Assembly (NCBI RefSeq): GCF_003634695.1
Contig: NZ_RBWV01000009.1
Span: 676,039-740,038 of the forward strand
Origin: Motilibacter peucedani
Lineage (GTDB): Bacteria > Actinomycetota > Actinomycetes > Motilibacterales > Motilibacteraceae
Reading direction: 5' to 3'
DNA length: 64,000 bases
Every line of letters starts with the position of its first letter. Positions within the stretch are counted from its first letter, which is position 1. The position numbers were made by a program, and so were the translations under genes. Positions 49,401 through 56,774 of the stretch are shown here, one piece after another. The notes under the pieces are model-generated. The model searched no databases. It was not told where the DNA came from and was given only the letters and a program-made list of their open reading frames with translations.

Positions 49401-50071
49401 GCTGGACCTTTTGGTGTGACGACGGTGCATTGAGGGCCATGACTCACCTCGAGGGAGGTGACACGGTCAGCACGTACGATCTGTTGCAGCTTGTTCGAGG
49501 AACTGGTCGCATCGACGAGCAGTCGTACAACCAGGCTCTCGCTCTTCTGGTTGGGGCTTACTACATCGACCTGCCGGCCTCGCTCACCTCGCTTGTACTG
49601 GCGGCCGAAGCAGACGCGTGGCGTCCGGAGGGAGCTGCGTACGCACTGTCTCGCCCCGAGGCATGGCAGGGCGAAACGGTTGGACGCGATTTGCTCGCCC
49701 TCGCTGGGCGTCGGGCCGCCCTTGGCGAGGTGCAACTCCTACGGTACTGGGTCCAGTTCGCGTCTTCAGGGCTGGTCAGAGCAAGTGGTACGCCGCACGA
49801 AGCCAATTCGAGGGTGCAACGGCTGCTTGCAGCATTAATCACTGAGAACTGGATGCACGCCAAGGCGTTCAAGTACACGCTCGAGGGCTTGCGCGCCTCC
49901 TCGCGCGAGTTCGGGCTGCCAGACCCGTACCTACCGGTCCTGCGCGCGACCCACGCCGTTTGGCTGCGATCGACGAAAGAGGAGCAAGCCGTTCTGAAGA
50001 TTCTTGGACTCGTGGGTGAACTAGACCAGGCAGATCGCGTGGTGGCCACAGAAATGCTCCTCATGCGCTGA
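46445..50071 (+). CDS. Large helical-repeat protein with C-terminal PIN-like domain
   Basis: A 1208-residue protein. The ATG at 46445 has GGAG six bases upstream; a TTG at 46427 is the only longer choice. Residues about 35-65 (SRRAVKACASDGIVLNRRQL, then KWLRG) form a small helical head. Residues about 180-840 are helix-rich with TPR-like pairs (AAAIYAGDAERALKLALPG, SAQRFLAAGHPERALSEAES, TSGNWARAEEAAEELIRDG). Residues 860-1040 look PIN-like: VLDATTLYALS with D867, FWCDDGALRAM with D992/D993, then STYDLLQLVRGTGRI. PIN domains are metal-dependent RNases. GC content and codon use are clearly lower than in the core genes, so the gene was probably acquired. Defence is a guess, based on architecture and setting. 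Confidence 0.75.
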   Translation: MSATGVAVWAAKSVSAPAANSAVSFFKKKTISWQVSRRAVKACASDGIVLNRRQLQKWLRGAKMEKLVRDRNVAEYDEAVAAVGGMATMGGHRLADARQAAFLNVLYQWLSYIDEPQARRVRQQWEDIRHEALMQKIDEIQAEVGAPSRDGEYEHALERLPVYVQEIASRAARTRSMQRLVQELSGRPAYDRGPAATAWIAAPPDWLREGTSDVWLTLAAASAAYGQNVASARALLAAVDAGAAPVGEVKAKAGLRLIEHEEQEARQILVSLPDEPLARFVLAVHDGRSSDAELLAFQQWAPRTFEDAALKVVLLVRWYVQTDRNDAAISLALESAEMQRSTGLQIMISQLLVHRAVTRPTARPFDDPLRALDLAISARDSRREWGGNSVEATRIAVTAAIYAGDAERALKLALPGPEGEATSEEADATEVRGAAGLAAAVVQDLPRAKAIAFSLPEEQYERAHIEAVVADVERGVGTGDATFVAAWEKARALARTDDQELNCILALAMSGIESDVSNGFREKYPEAFVTIDHFIKANGSSTTLDELRANVLVDKAYAVSLATRLSQEEGGFLEAGNVLSEAFQHYKDPRLAFMSAQRFLAAGHPERALSEAESGLHGTAPQSASRREALEFILDVTATSGNWARAEEAAEELIRDGAKDADIGWALVAVRLRRANSEGAWRALRSYGEALVPRTPLEANMWSRLHLQFAPETKDLVTKILAWVKKWQKEDEEFAGRTLALLVLERPRVGKQPELTDEESANLKASFAEFFAEYPDSSVLWTGTVNPEDPLATFDDINKALYERMRDVAQHVDTGAMPLGLLAAARGCSYTEIVVTHGTRHLRIRNIANQVDRQLIRPESGARYVLDATTLYALSLLPQKVRDAILALTGLPVVIDRLYADLVQGRDLLSVQARLGTQWDPESEKTLFHEIPEKEVSRRTEAAQSMVTLAERCIRMSWSKVKTLAHLTEPELGPWALSADVSLSERWTFWCDDGALRAMTHLEGGDTVSTYDLLQLVRGTGRIDEQSYNQALALLVGAYYIDLPASLTSLVLAAEADAWRPEGAAYALSRPEAWQGETVGRDLLALAGRRAALGEVQLLRYWVQFASSGLVRASGTPHEANSRVQRLLAALITENWMHAKAFKYTLEGLRASSREFGLPDPYLPVLRATHAVWLRSTKEEQAVLKILGLVGELDQADRVVATEMLLMR

Positions 50072-50536
50072 CAGTTCAACTGGTGAAGCCTCTCAATTAC
50101 ACATATCGCAGGTGACCGGGCCCGCCGATGGCATGACGGGAGATCACAGAATGACACTGGGCCGGTTTCGACAGGGCAGACTCGTGAGTCCAACCGCCTT
50201 GCCCGTCAGCAAGCCCGCACGGCCTGCGCCGCAGCGCTTCTATGCTAGCTGCACGCAGTCATCACCCGTGGCATGGCCTGGGACCCGACCATCGCCAGCA
50301 GAGGCCTCATCGACGCACCAGTCGCCGCCTGACAGCCGCCAACACCGCTGACGCGACTGCACCAAGCTCAATTCACGCTGCCGGGAACAACCGGATTTGA
50401 CTAGGCAGAGCACGAGGAGACGGACGAACACCCGCCCAGACTTGACGCGAACCGCGTTGCGTTGCTCATGCCGCTGCACGAGCAAGTTGTCGCGGAGCCC
50501 GTCCACCGTCGCGGGCAATGGTGGGACGCTACACAG
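50072..50536. other. Gene-free stretch with one CATGCCGC site
   Basis: No convincing coding frame. A TGCCGC site at 50469 has the context GCTCATGCCGCTGCACGAGC, close to that at 55160 (GCTCATGCCGCTCTGCGAGC). The rest looks like decayed sequence with many short frames and no base bias. Confidence 0.5.
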
Positions 50537-50743
50537 ATGCCAGAAGCTAACCGGCCAAGAAGCTGGTGGTTCCGCGCTAGCCCTGCACGACGCATGGCCG
50601 GCGTGGTCGTGGCGCTCGTCGGCGTCGTCGCGGGCGTCGTTTCGTTGATCTTCAGATCGGCGGGCGCCGCCGGCATTGCTTGGAGCATCACCGCACTGAC
50701 GCTGGTGGTCCTTCAGTTATCAACGCCACCCGCAACGCACTGA
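50537..50743 (+). CDS. Small membrane protein (68 aa)
   Basis: ATG at 50537; a polar start PEANRPRSWWFRASPARR, a helix MAGVVVALVGVVAGVVSLIF, a short turn and a second helix AAGIAWSITALTLVVLQL. No family recognised. A CATGCCGC site begins on the base after its TGA stop, the tightest such link in the window and much like a cassette gene followed by its recombination site. Confidence 0.55.
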   Translation: MPEANRPRSWWFRASPARRMAGVVVALVGVVAGVVSLIFRSAGAAGIAWSITALTLVVLQLSTPPATH

Positions 50744-50784
50744 CATGCCGCCGTCAGGGCGCGAAAGACCGCTCCTGCCGAAGC
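50744..50784 (+). repeat. CATGCCGC-family site
   Basis: CACTGACATGCCGCCGTCAG begins at 50738 and GGCGCG follows. A second TGCCG lies 32 bases after the first, close to the 34-bp period of the array at 56775. The same core, CATGCCGCCGTCAGGGCGCG, occurs at 59633. Member of a dispersed site family (see findings). Confidence 0.7.
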
Positions 50785-50984
50785 GCGAAAGATCAAGAAG
50801 TGCTACAGGCCACCAGGGACCGTACGGTGATGGTGAGGCGCAACAGTGCACCCTTTACAGCGGAGGCCCTGCGGGTCAGGTGTCTTCGCTGGCATGCTCT
50901 CCGGTTCACAGCGAGCGGTCCGGCGCACCTCATCGTCGGAGACCACGCTGAGCGACGCCGGATGCAGCTGGGGCAGCGGCCGGC

Positions 50985-51629
50985 TCAGCGGTAGCGGCTG
51001 TCGAGTACGGCTTGCTCCTCAGCGGTGACTGCGCCGAACGCCTCGGGCCAGTTCCACTGAACCCGCCCTTCCACAACCGACGCGATCATTCCTTCCGGTC
51101 CCTTGAGCCCGTCGGTGATCCCGAGGACGCTGACCCGCACAAGCTCCTCGTAACTGCTTACCAGTGGCTCCTCGGACATGCCGTCGCCGTCGCTCGTCCA
51201 GTACAGGACGCACCCGTGAAGCGGGCCGGGACGCAGGTCCAGCAGGTAGAACGCGCCCTCCATCTGAGCTACCGGTAGCCACCCGCTCGAGAAGGGATGA
51301 CTGGGCACCTCGCCAGCCAAGCCGGCGTGCGGGTCTTCCGTTCCGCCCCACGGGAACGCAGTGAACTCGAACCACATCTCGGCGATCTCTGCAGCACCCA
51401 TCGGTGTGAACGCGAGCAGCACGTCCCCTGACCACACCTCGGCCCCGTCATGCTCGCGCAAGGACGCGACAAGGCTCTGCGGCCACATGAGGCCCGTCCT
51501 CAGCTGAGCCGCCTCTAGCTCCGCATCCGATGCGGGCGGGTGCAGCGCGGCGAGCGTGGCAGGGGCGTTTATGCGGCACCAGTCGCGCAAGGTGGCCCAC
51601 AACGCGGAGACCTCAACCATGAGCGCCAT
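50985..51629 (-). CDS. SMI1/KNR4 (SUKH)-family protein
   Basis: A 214-residue SUKH-type protein: PPASDAELEAAQLRTGLMWPQSLVASLREHDGAE is the family's signature start, and YLLDLRPGPLHGCVLYWTSDGDG and SSYEELVRVS follow. SUKH proteins often serve as immunity proteins for contact-dependent toxins, but no toxin gene is beside it. An alternative ATG lies three codons in. Flanked by CATGCCGC sites on both sides. Confidence 0.87.
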   Translation of the reverse strand: MALMVEVSALWATLRDWCRINAPATLAALHPPASDAELEAAQLRTGLMWPQSLVASLREHDGAEVWSGDVLLAFTPMGAAEIAEMWFEFTAFPWGGTEDPHAGLAGEVPSHPFSSGWLPVAQMEGAFYLLDLRPGPLHGCVLYWTSDGDGMSEEPLVSSYEELVRVSVLGITDGLKGPEGMIASVVEGRVQWNWPEAFGAVTAEEQAVLDSRYR

Positions 51630-51701
51630 CGTGCCAGCCCGCCACGCTCGGTCGCCGCGCCGCGGCTCTTATGCAGCTGTCCCGGCTCGCTGACGTCCGC
51701 A

Positions 51702-51775
51702 CATGCCGCCGAGCGCGCGGGTGCGCGCTCTTGCCGCCGAGCGCGCGGGTGCGCGACCATGCCGCGAGCAGGGCG
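51702..51775 (+). repeat. Two 28-bp tandem hairpin repeats just upstream of the recombinase
   Basis: TGCCGC starts at 51704, 51732 and 51760, giving two 28-bp units and a partial third. Each unit carries GAGCGCGC, a short loop and GCGCG(CTC), a hairpin. The two units are identical except at their last bases. The recombinase ATG follows 36 bases after the last listed base. The parallel with the array before the decayed recombinase at 57400 suggests that the repeat belongs to the same element. Confidence 0.85.
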
Positions 51776-51810
51776 TGGCGGAGCGGCCGGCCCGAGGGGC
51801 ACTCTCGATC

Positions 51811-52734
51811 ATGACTCTTCTCCCCGAGCTCCTGCCCACCACCGGCGCGATCGTCCCCGTCGTCGACCCCCTCCGCCTGGCCGTCGCCGCCTACCTCGCT
51901 CGCTACAAGGGCCACTCCCGCATCCACGCCGAGTCCGACCTCCGCGCCTACCTCGACTGGTGCCACGCCCGGAACCTCGACCCCCTCTCCGCGCAGCGTC
52001 CCCACATCGAGCTCTACGTCCGCTGGATGCAGGAAGCGCAGCACTACCGGCCCTCCACCGTCTCCCGCCGGCTGTCCACCCTCACGGGGTTCTACCGCAC
52101 CTGCGTCATCGACGGGACCCTGCCGCACTCACCCGCGGACTACGTCCGCCGCCCCCACGTCCCACCCGAGTCCCCCACCCTTGGCCTGTCCCACCTCCAA
52201 CTCGAAGCCCTCCTCGGCGCGTCCCGCGACTCCGGCAACCTCAACGACTTCGCCCTGGTCTGCCTCCTCGGGCTGCTCGGCCTCCGTATCTTCGAGGCGT
52301 GCGGGCTGTCCCTGTCCGACATCGGGGAGGAACACGGCCACCGCGTCCTGCGCGTCGTCGGCAAAGGCGACAAGACCGTCCTCGTCCCCATGCCACCCGC
52401 GGTGTCCCGCGCGGTGGACCGCGCCGCCGGCGACCGGCAGACCGGGCCACTGCTGCTCAACGTGCGCGGGACACGGATGGACCGGCACGCCGCCACCCGA
52501 AGGCTGCGCCACCTCGCCGCGAGCGCCGGCGTTCGGCTTCCGCGCATGCACCCCCACATGCTGCGCCACACCTACGTCACCACCATGCTCGACGCCGGCG
52601 TCGACCTCCGCGACGTCCAGATCGCCGCCCGCCACGCCGACCCCAGAACCACAATGCGCTACGACCGGGCCCGCACCAACCTCGACCGCCACCCCAACTA
52701 CATCCTCGCCGCCTACATGGCCTCCGGCACCTGA
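51811..52734 (+). CDS. Tyrosine recombinase/integrase
   Basis: A 307-residue XerC-like site-specific recombinase. The N-terminal SAM-like DNA-binding domain (about residues 20-120) includes LARYKGHSRIHAESDLRAYL. The catalytic domain has Arg159 (LLGLRIFEACGL), Lys in VVGKGDKT, His249-x-x-Arg252 (HMLRH), His275 (AARHADPRTT) and Tyr284 (MRYDRA). All six residues are present, so it should be active. The insertion that marks integron integrases (IntI) is not seen. Decayed relatives lie at 55487 and 57400. Confidence 0.93.
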   Translation: MTLLPELLPTTGAIVPVVDPLRLAVAAYLARYKGHSRIHAESDLRAYLDWCHARNLDPLSAQRPHIELYVRWMQEAQHYRPSTVSRRLSTLTGFYRTCVIDGTLPHSPADYVRRPHVPPESPTLGLSHLQLEALLGASRDSGNLNDFALVCLLGLLGLRIFEACGLSLSDIGEEHGHRVLRVVGKGDKTVLVPMPPAVSRAVDRAAGDRQTGPLLLNVRGTRMDRHAATRRLRHLAASAGVRLPRMHPHMLRHTYVTTMLDAGVDLRDVQIAARHADPRTTMRYDRARTNLDRHPNYILAAYMASGT

Positions 52735-52837
52735 CACAGCGCCCCGATGTTCACGCAGAGAGGCCCGGCGCCTGGCCGCGCTGGTGCTGAGCAGCTGACC
52801 CTCGCCCTGTCCCACCTTTCCGTATACGATAAGACGC

Positions 52838-53101
52838 ATGGCTGACGAACGAGTACGCGGCGAGCTCGTCGACGGTGCGCAACTCCAGGCGTGGGCCGAC
52901 GAGGCCGAAGCCGGGTATGACGTAGCGGCCCTGCGCCGGCGTGGCCGTCCCGCTGCTGGCGACGGACCAGGGGTCGTCGTAACGGTGCGGCTCGACGAGG
53001 CAACGCTGGCCGCACTCCTGGAACGTGCGGAGGCCGAGGGGCTCCCAAACCGTACTGAAGCTATCCGGGCCGCCGTCCGCGCCTGGGCTCACGTGGCGTG
53101 A
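52838..53101 (+). CDS. CopG-type ribbon-helix-helix antitoxin
   Basis: An 87-residue protein with a C-terminal ribbon-helix-helix (VVVTVRLDEATLAALLERAE, then GLPNRTEAIRAAVRAW), typical of CopG-like antitoxins that also repress their own operon. The N-terminal half (VDGAQLQAWADEAEAGYDVA) would bind the toxin. Its stop overlaps the next start by 4 bases (GTGA), the usual antitoxin-toxin coupling. A short AT-rich stretch TATACGAT upstream (52823-52830) could be its -10. Confidence 0.82.
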   Translation: MADERVRGELVDGAQLQAWADEAEAGYDVAALRRRGRPAAGDGPGVVVTVRLDEATLAALLERAEAEGLPNRTEAIRAAVRAWAHVA

Positions 53102-53352
53102 GGCTGCACAACTCTGCTCACAAGCACTTCGAGCGCGACCGCCTGACGTCGGCCGGCGTTGTCCACGCCGCTCAGAACGCGTCCTACCGCGCGGCGATCG
53201 ACGACGAGGACGACCCTCGCCGCTGGCTCGTCCTCGGGTTTGATGACGCGGGACGGCTACTCGAACTGGTCGTGCTCGTCTTCGACTCGGGGCAAGAACT
53301 CGTGATCCACGCGATGAAGGCTCGGCCGCAGTACCGCGAGCTCCTCGACTAA
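53098..53352 (+). CDS. BrnT-like toxin
   Basis: An 84-residue protein following the antitoxin with a 4-base overlap. HNSAHKHFERDRLTSAGVVHAAQ at the start and the C-terminal VIHAMKARPQYRELL resemble BrnT and related RelE-fold ribonuclease toxins, whose typical end is a KARPxYxxLL-like motif. Classical BrnT is somewhat longer, so a related small family is possible. Probable type II toxin-antitoxin system. Confidence 0.75.
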   Translation: MRLHNSAHKHFERDRLTSAGVVHAAQNASYRAAIDDEDDPRRWLVLGFDDAGRLLELVVLVFDSGQELVIHAMKARPQYRELLD

Positions 53353-53628
53353 GAGTCCACGAGTGGCCGACTCGAGGCCACGAGGTATGCACGGCACCAT
53401 CGGGGCGGCCTGGCACCTCACGCTCAACTCGAGGGAGTCCACCGAACCGCGAAAATCACCGCTCTGTGACGCGCGACCTTGCCGATGACAGCGTGTGGGG
53501 CAGTCGCCGGTGCGAGGGCTCGTGTCGGCATGTCCTGGCCAAGCCGGCGCCGCGGGCGCCGTCGACGGAGTGGACCACGGGTCACTTACCTTCCGAGCGT
53601 GCGCGGCTCCCACTGGCCATAATGCCTC

Positions 53629-54738
53629 ATGCGATTGAGGCGCCAGGCGACGATGTTCAAGGACACAGCAGTGGAGTCCTTGACTTTGAGTATCGAACTA
53701 TTCAACCGGCCAAGCGCCTTGGCCCGTGATCACGCAGTCGTTATGATGCTTGCTCACAGTTTCGAGATGCTACTGAAGGCCAGCATCTACCAGCACCGCG
53801 GTAGCGTAAGGGACAAAGGGGACCAACTGTCTCACAGCCTCGCGCGTTGTCTGGAGATCTCCTTGGCGGACCTTGGCACCATCACGAGCGAGGAAAAAGC
53901 GCTACTCACTGCCATCAAGCAGGATCGAGACGCCGCTACGCACGACACCATCATGATGAGCGACGACCTGCTGTGGCTGCATATGCGCGCTGGGATCACC
54001 GTCTTTCGTCGACTCTTGCAGGATGAGTTCGATGTGGATCTCGCCAACGTACTACCCAACCGAGTCATTCCAGTGAGCGCAGCACCGCCCGCGGATCTCC
54101 ACGAACTCGTTGAGCAAGAACTCGAAACAGTTAGGTCCCTTCTGGCGAAGGGAAAGCGCCGAACCGCGGAGGCTGCGGCGCGGCTCCGGCCTCTTCTAAG
54201 CCTCGACGGTAGCGCTACCGGCCGCAGCGACCGACCTACAGACGCTGAGGTACAACGGGCCGAGCGGGCTCTCCGCGGCAACGCACCCTGGCAAGCAATC
54301 CTTCCGGGGCTTGCCACCCTTCAGATAGGAACGGCAGCGCCTGGGGGAGATGCACAGGAGGTCGTCCTCAAGATCGGGAAGGACAAGGGTGCGATCCCGG
54401 TGCGCAGAGCGGCAAGCGGAGAGGAAGCGGAGGCCCTTGCACACCGCGGAGTCAGCCCTTTCGAGGAGTACTCCGTCAAGCTCTCAAGTTTCGGCGAGAA
54501 GTTGGGTCTTTCGCGACACGAGGGCTACGCACTTATCGAGACGCTGGCGCTGAAGGGCGATGACAGGGCGTACTTCGTCAAGCGCACCGCGAATGGCGGC
54601 GTGATATACCAGGGCCTCAGCGCAAGAGCGCTGGAGCTAGGTAGAAAAGCACTACAAGACCCGAGCATGGACTTGCAGACGATTGTGCAGCAATATCAGC
54701 AAGCACGCTCAAGGAAGAAGGGGTCCAGAAAGCGATAG
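53629..54738 (+). CDS. DUF3644-family protein
   Basis: A 369-residue protein. The DUF3644 domain covers about residues 15-190 (HAVVMMLAHSFEMLLKASI, KALLTAIKQDRDAATHD). The C-terminal part holds a winged-helix-like stretch (FGEKLGLSRHEGYALIETLALKGDD, then YFVKRTANGGVIYQGLS) and a basic tail. The AxxHD pair in RDAATHD recalls HEPN-like helical bundles, but nuclease activity is not shown. ATG 53629 or 53653 may be used. GC content is lower than the core. The family occurs in phage-defence islands, so a defence role is plausible. Confidence 0.75.
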   Translation: MRLRRQATMFKDTAVESLTLSIELFNRPSALARDHAVVMMLAHSFEMLLKASIYQHRGSVRDKGDQLSHSLARCLEISLADLGTITSEEKALLTAIKQDRDAATHDTIMMSDDLLWLHMRAGITVFRRLLQDEFDVDLANVLPNRVIPVSAAPPADLHELVEQELETVRSLLAKGKRRTAEAAARLRPLLSLDGSATGRSDRPTDAEVQRAERALRGNAPWQAILPGLATLQIGTAAPGGDAQEVVLKIGKDKGAIPVRRAASGEEAEALAHRGVSPFEEYSVKLSSFGEKLGLSRHEGYALIETLALKGDDRAYFVKRTANGGVIYQGLSARALELGRKALQDPSMDLQTIVQQYQQARSRKKGSRKR

Positions 54739-54764
54739 CTACCGGCTAGCGGAGCGCGCGCCGG

Positions 54765-54868
54765 TGCCGCCCTGTCCGCAAACGCGCACCTATGCCCCCT
54801 GCGCGCAGAATGCACGCCCATGCCGCTGGCAGGGCAGGCAGCATCGACCTTTCCTGCCGCCCAGCGCG
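54765..54868 (+). repeat. Four diverged tandem units of the CATGCCGC family
   Basis: TGCC starts at 54765, 54793, 54821 and 54855, giving spacings of 28, 28 and 34, the same two unit lengths seen elsewhere. Units differ strongly in sequence. Unit 2 has CTGCGCGCAG, and unit 3 can pair GGCAGG with CCTGCC. Unit 3 with its left flank (TGCACGCCCATGCCGCTGGC) matches the site at 58760 at 19 of 20 bases. Confidence 0.72.
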
Positions 54869-55138
54869 TCACTGAGCCCCGAGCTCGCGATTGCGCTGCT
54901 CGACCCTCCTGAGCCGTGCGGCCTGTTCCCGCTGCTGCTCGCCATCCCACTCATCGGGAGCTGGAATCCGCCACACGTGCCCGCAGTTGCCGCAGTGCAG
55001 CTCGCGTGGTCCTTGAGCGGCGGTGATCCCGAGCAGGGTGGACGTTCTTTGCAAGCTACGGCGATGCAGGTGTGTCTGATCCGTATGACCGCAGTTGGGG
55101 CAGCGCCCAGTCGCTCTCTTCCGCCATCCAGCGACCAT
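54869..55138 (-). CDS. Small zinc-ribbon protein
   Basis: An 89-residue protein with two knuckles, CPNCGHTDQTH and LHCGNCGHVWRIP, forming a probable four-Cys zinc ribbon with a His-rich spacer. A long charged helix follows (EQQREQAARLRRVEQRNREL). The ATG at 55138 is chosen; the frame is open further upstream but runs into the CATGCCGC site at 55167. Function unknown. Confidence 0.6.
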   Translation of the reverse strand: MVAGWRKRATGRCPNCGHTDQTHLHRRSLQRTSTLLGITAAQGPRELHCGNCGHVWRIPAPDEWDGEQQREQAARLRRVEQRNRELGAQ

Positions 55139-55166
55139 CGCTCTCGTCTGGTCTCGTGTTTGCTCA

Positions 55167-55200
55167 TGCCGCTCTGCGAGCGGGGCGCATCGCCCGCTCT
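55167..55200 (+). repeat. Single 34-bp CATGCCGC-family unit
   Basis: A single 34-base unit beginning TGCCGCTCTGCGAGCGGG matches the 56775 array unit at 30 of 34 positions. It forms a 7-bp hairpin GAGCGGG/CCCGCTC, a clean stem of its own. This is the strongest link between a lone junction site and the tandem array. Confidence 0.85.
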
Positions 55201-55201
55201 C

Positions 55202-55575
55202 GCGGCTCTTAGGGGCTGGTGGACCAGGAAACCTTGTACGTGGAGCGGCTGCGTGACGAAGTGAAGCGGGTGAATTGGCTGTTGTCTCCACCAGAAGACT
55301 TCGAGAAACCGGCTCGACTTCCGACTGCACTACCCGAGCGCGATGACCGGGTGGGGTCAACGCTGCATCGTGTACCGGGTGATCTTGTTGCTCGACGAGT
55401 GAGCGGGTGCGCCTGCACCGTCGGCACAGGCCTTGAGCGCCGGCAACAAGTAGGCACGCGCATTGGCCGGTCTGTCAGTCGGCAAGTCGCCGCCCCCCCC
55501 GTACCACCCGAGTCGCCCACGCTCGGGCTAGGGTTGAGCGGCATGGCGGTCGCTACAAGCGAATGCGGCGCTCTT
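55202..55575 (+). other. Stretch with an integrase relic and no intact gene
   Basis: A GTG frame at 55219 (DQETLYVERLRDEVKRVNWL) opens well but runs on into unrelated sequence. Near 55487-55530 its frame reads PPVPPESPTLGL, matching the HVPPESPTLGL linker of the intact recombinase (residues about 112-126). This is likely a scrap of a recombinase gene. Nothing else here is supportable. Confidence 0.5.
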
Positions 55576-56532
55576 TCAAGCGCGTCGCCTGAGCCCATGG
55601 AAGATCGGCTTGGGACTCAGGGCGGTCTTTTCCTCATCGCTAAGCCCGAGCAATTCTTCCTTCACGATTGAGCTCGGAACCGACGAACGACCGGCGAGCA
55701 ATAGCGGGATCAGAGTTAGGGGAGCCAACAGCAGCGGAAGAATGAAGATCCACAACTGATGACGCCTTTCACTTCCGTCGCTCCGCACCTTCGCTGCAAA
55801 TTTCGCTTGACCTTGAAGCGAAGACAAGTCATAGGCCGCGGGATTGATCAATCGAGGGGACGAATGTAGGGTCTTGAAGATCACCACGCCTAAGGTGACG
55901 ACTACTAGTGCAGTAAGCGCCAGAGGGAAAAGAATCGAACGACTGTAACGAAGTGTGCGACGAATGCTCCCTGGAACTGCGAGCGCGAACAGGGCTCGAT
56001 TGGAGAGGCTCGGTTCCTTCGCCGCCCTATGCAGGCGTGCACCCCGCACCGTGCCCTCGAGGCTGGGAGCCTCGGTTCCCTGGTGCAAAACCTCGACAAT
56101 GCCGCCGTCGCCGGCATCAAGAAAGTCAAAGGTCAACAAGACACTCGAGGGCTTGATCGGGTCAACTACAGCATTGAAGCCAATCTGGTCGCGGCTGGAT
56201 GTCAAGATGCGGACATTGAGCGGGGCATCTCCGTCCGGCAACTCGAGGCGAAGGCGGTCCAGCTCGACTATGTCGCCTCCGCGTACAGTGTCGCCCCGTT
56301 CGTTGAATACCGCCGCCCTAGTTCGACTGAGTCGCTCGATAGGGCGGCCCGTCGTCGCCATGTGTAGTCCCTGCTGCGGCAAACCGTCGGACGCGGCCAG
56401 CATAACGTCAAAGTCCAGGCAATAGCGTAAGTCTGGGAGCTGTCTACCTCGTCGGGCAAAGAGGTAGGAGGCTGGGATGCCGACAGCAGCAATCACCAAA
56501 CCTAGAATGCCAATCCATCGGTCTACAGACAT
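55576..56532 (-). CDS. Membrane protein of unknown function
   Basis: A 318-residue protein from ATG 56532. An N-terminal helix (DRWIGILGLVIAAVGIPASYLF) is followed by a soluble beta-rich domain (about residues 30-190), a helix near 205-230 (FPLALTALVVVTLGVVIF) and a last helix (LWIFILPLLLAPLTLIPLLL). Codon use and GC are lower than in the core. The type is common in accessory regions. No family assigned. Confidence 0.65.
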   Translation of the reverse strand: MSVDRWIGILGLVIAAVGIPASYLFARRGRQLPDLRYCLDFDVMLAASDGLPQQGLHMATTGRPIERLSRTRAAVFNERGDTVRGGDIVELDRLRLELPDGDAPLNVRILTSSRDQIGFNAVVDPIKPSSVLLTFDFLDAGDGGIVEVLHQGTEAPSLEGTVRGARLHRAAKEPSLSNRALFALAVPGSIRRTLRYSRSILFPLALTALVVVTLGVVIFKTLHSSPRLINPAAYDLSSLQGQAKFAAKVRSDGSERRHQLWIFILPLLLAPLTLIPLLLAGRSSVPSSIVKEELLGLSDEEKTALSPKPIFHGLRRRA

Positions 56533-56774
56533 GCCTGGTCCCCCTCGCTGCGCCGTTGCTCCGACGAGCAGTATGCGGGCGCGTTGGCAAGGGCGGCGAG
56601 GAGGCCATCTGCCGCGGCGAGGCAAGACGCTGCTGCGCCGACCGGCCAGTCACCGCACTGACGGCCAAGTAGACCAGGTTGCGAAAAACGTCCACGTCGT
56701 CCGCTTCAACCCGGCATGCGGTAGCCGCCACCTCGCACGCCTCGCGTGCCTCACAGCACCCGGACACACTGACA

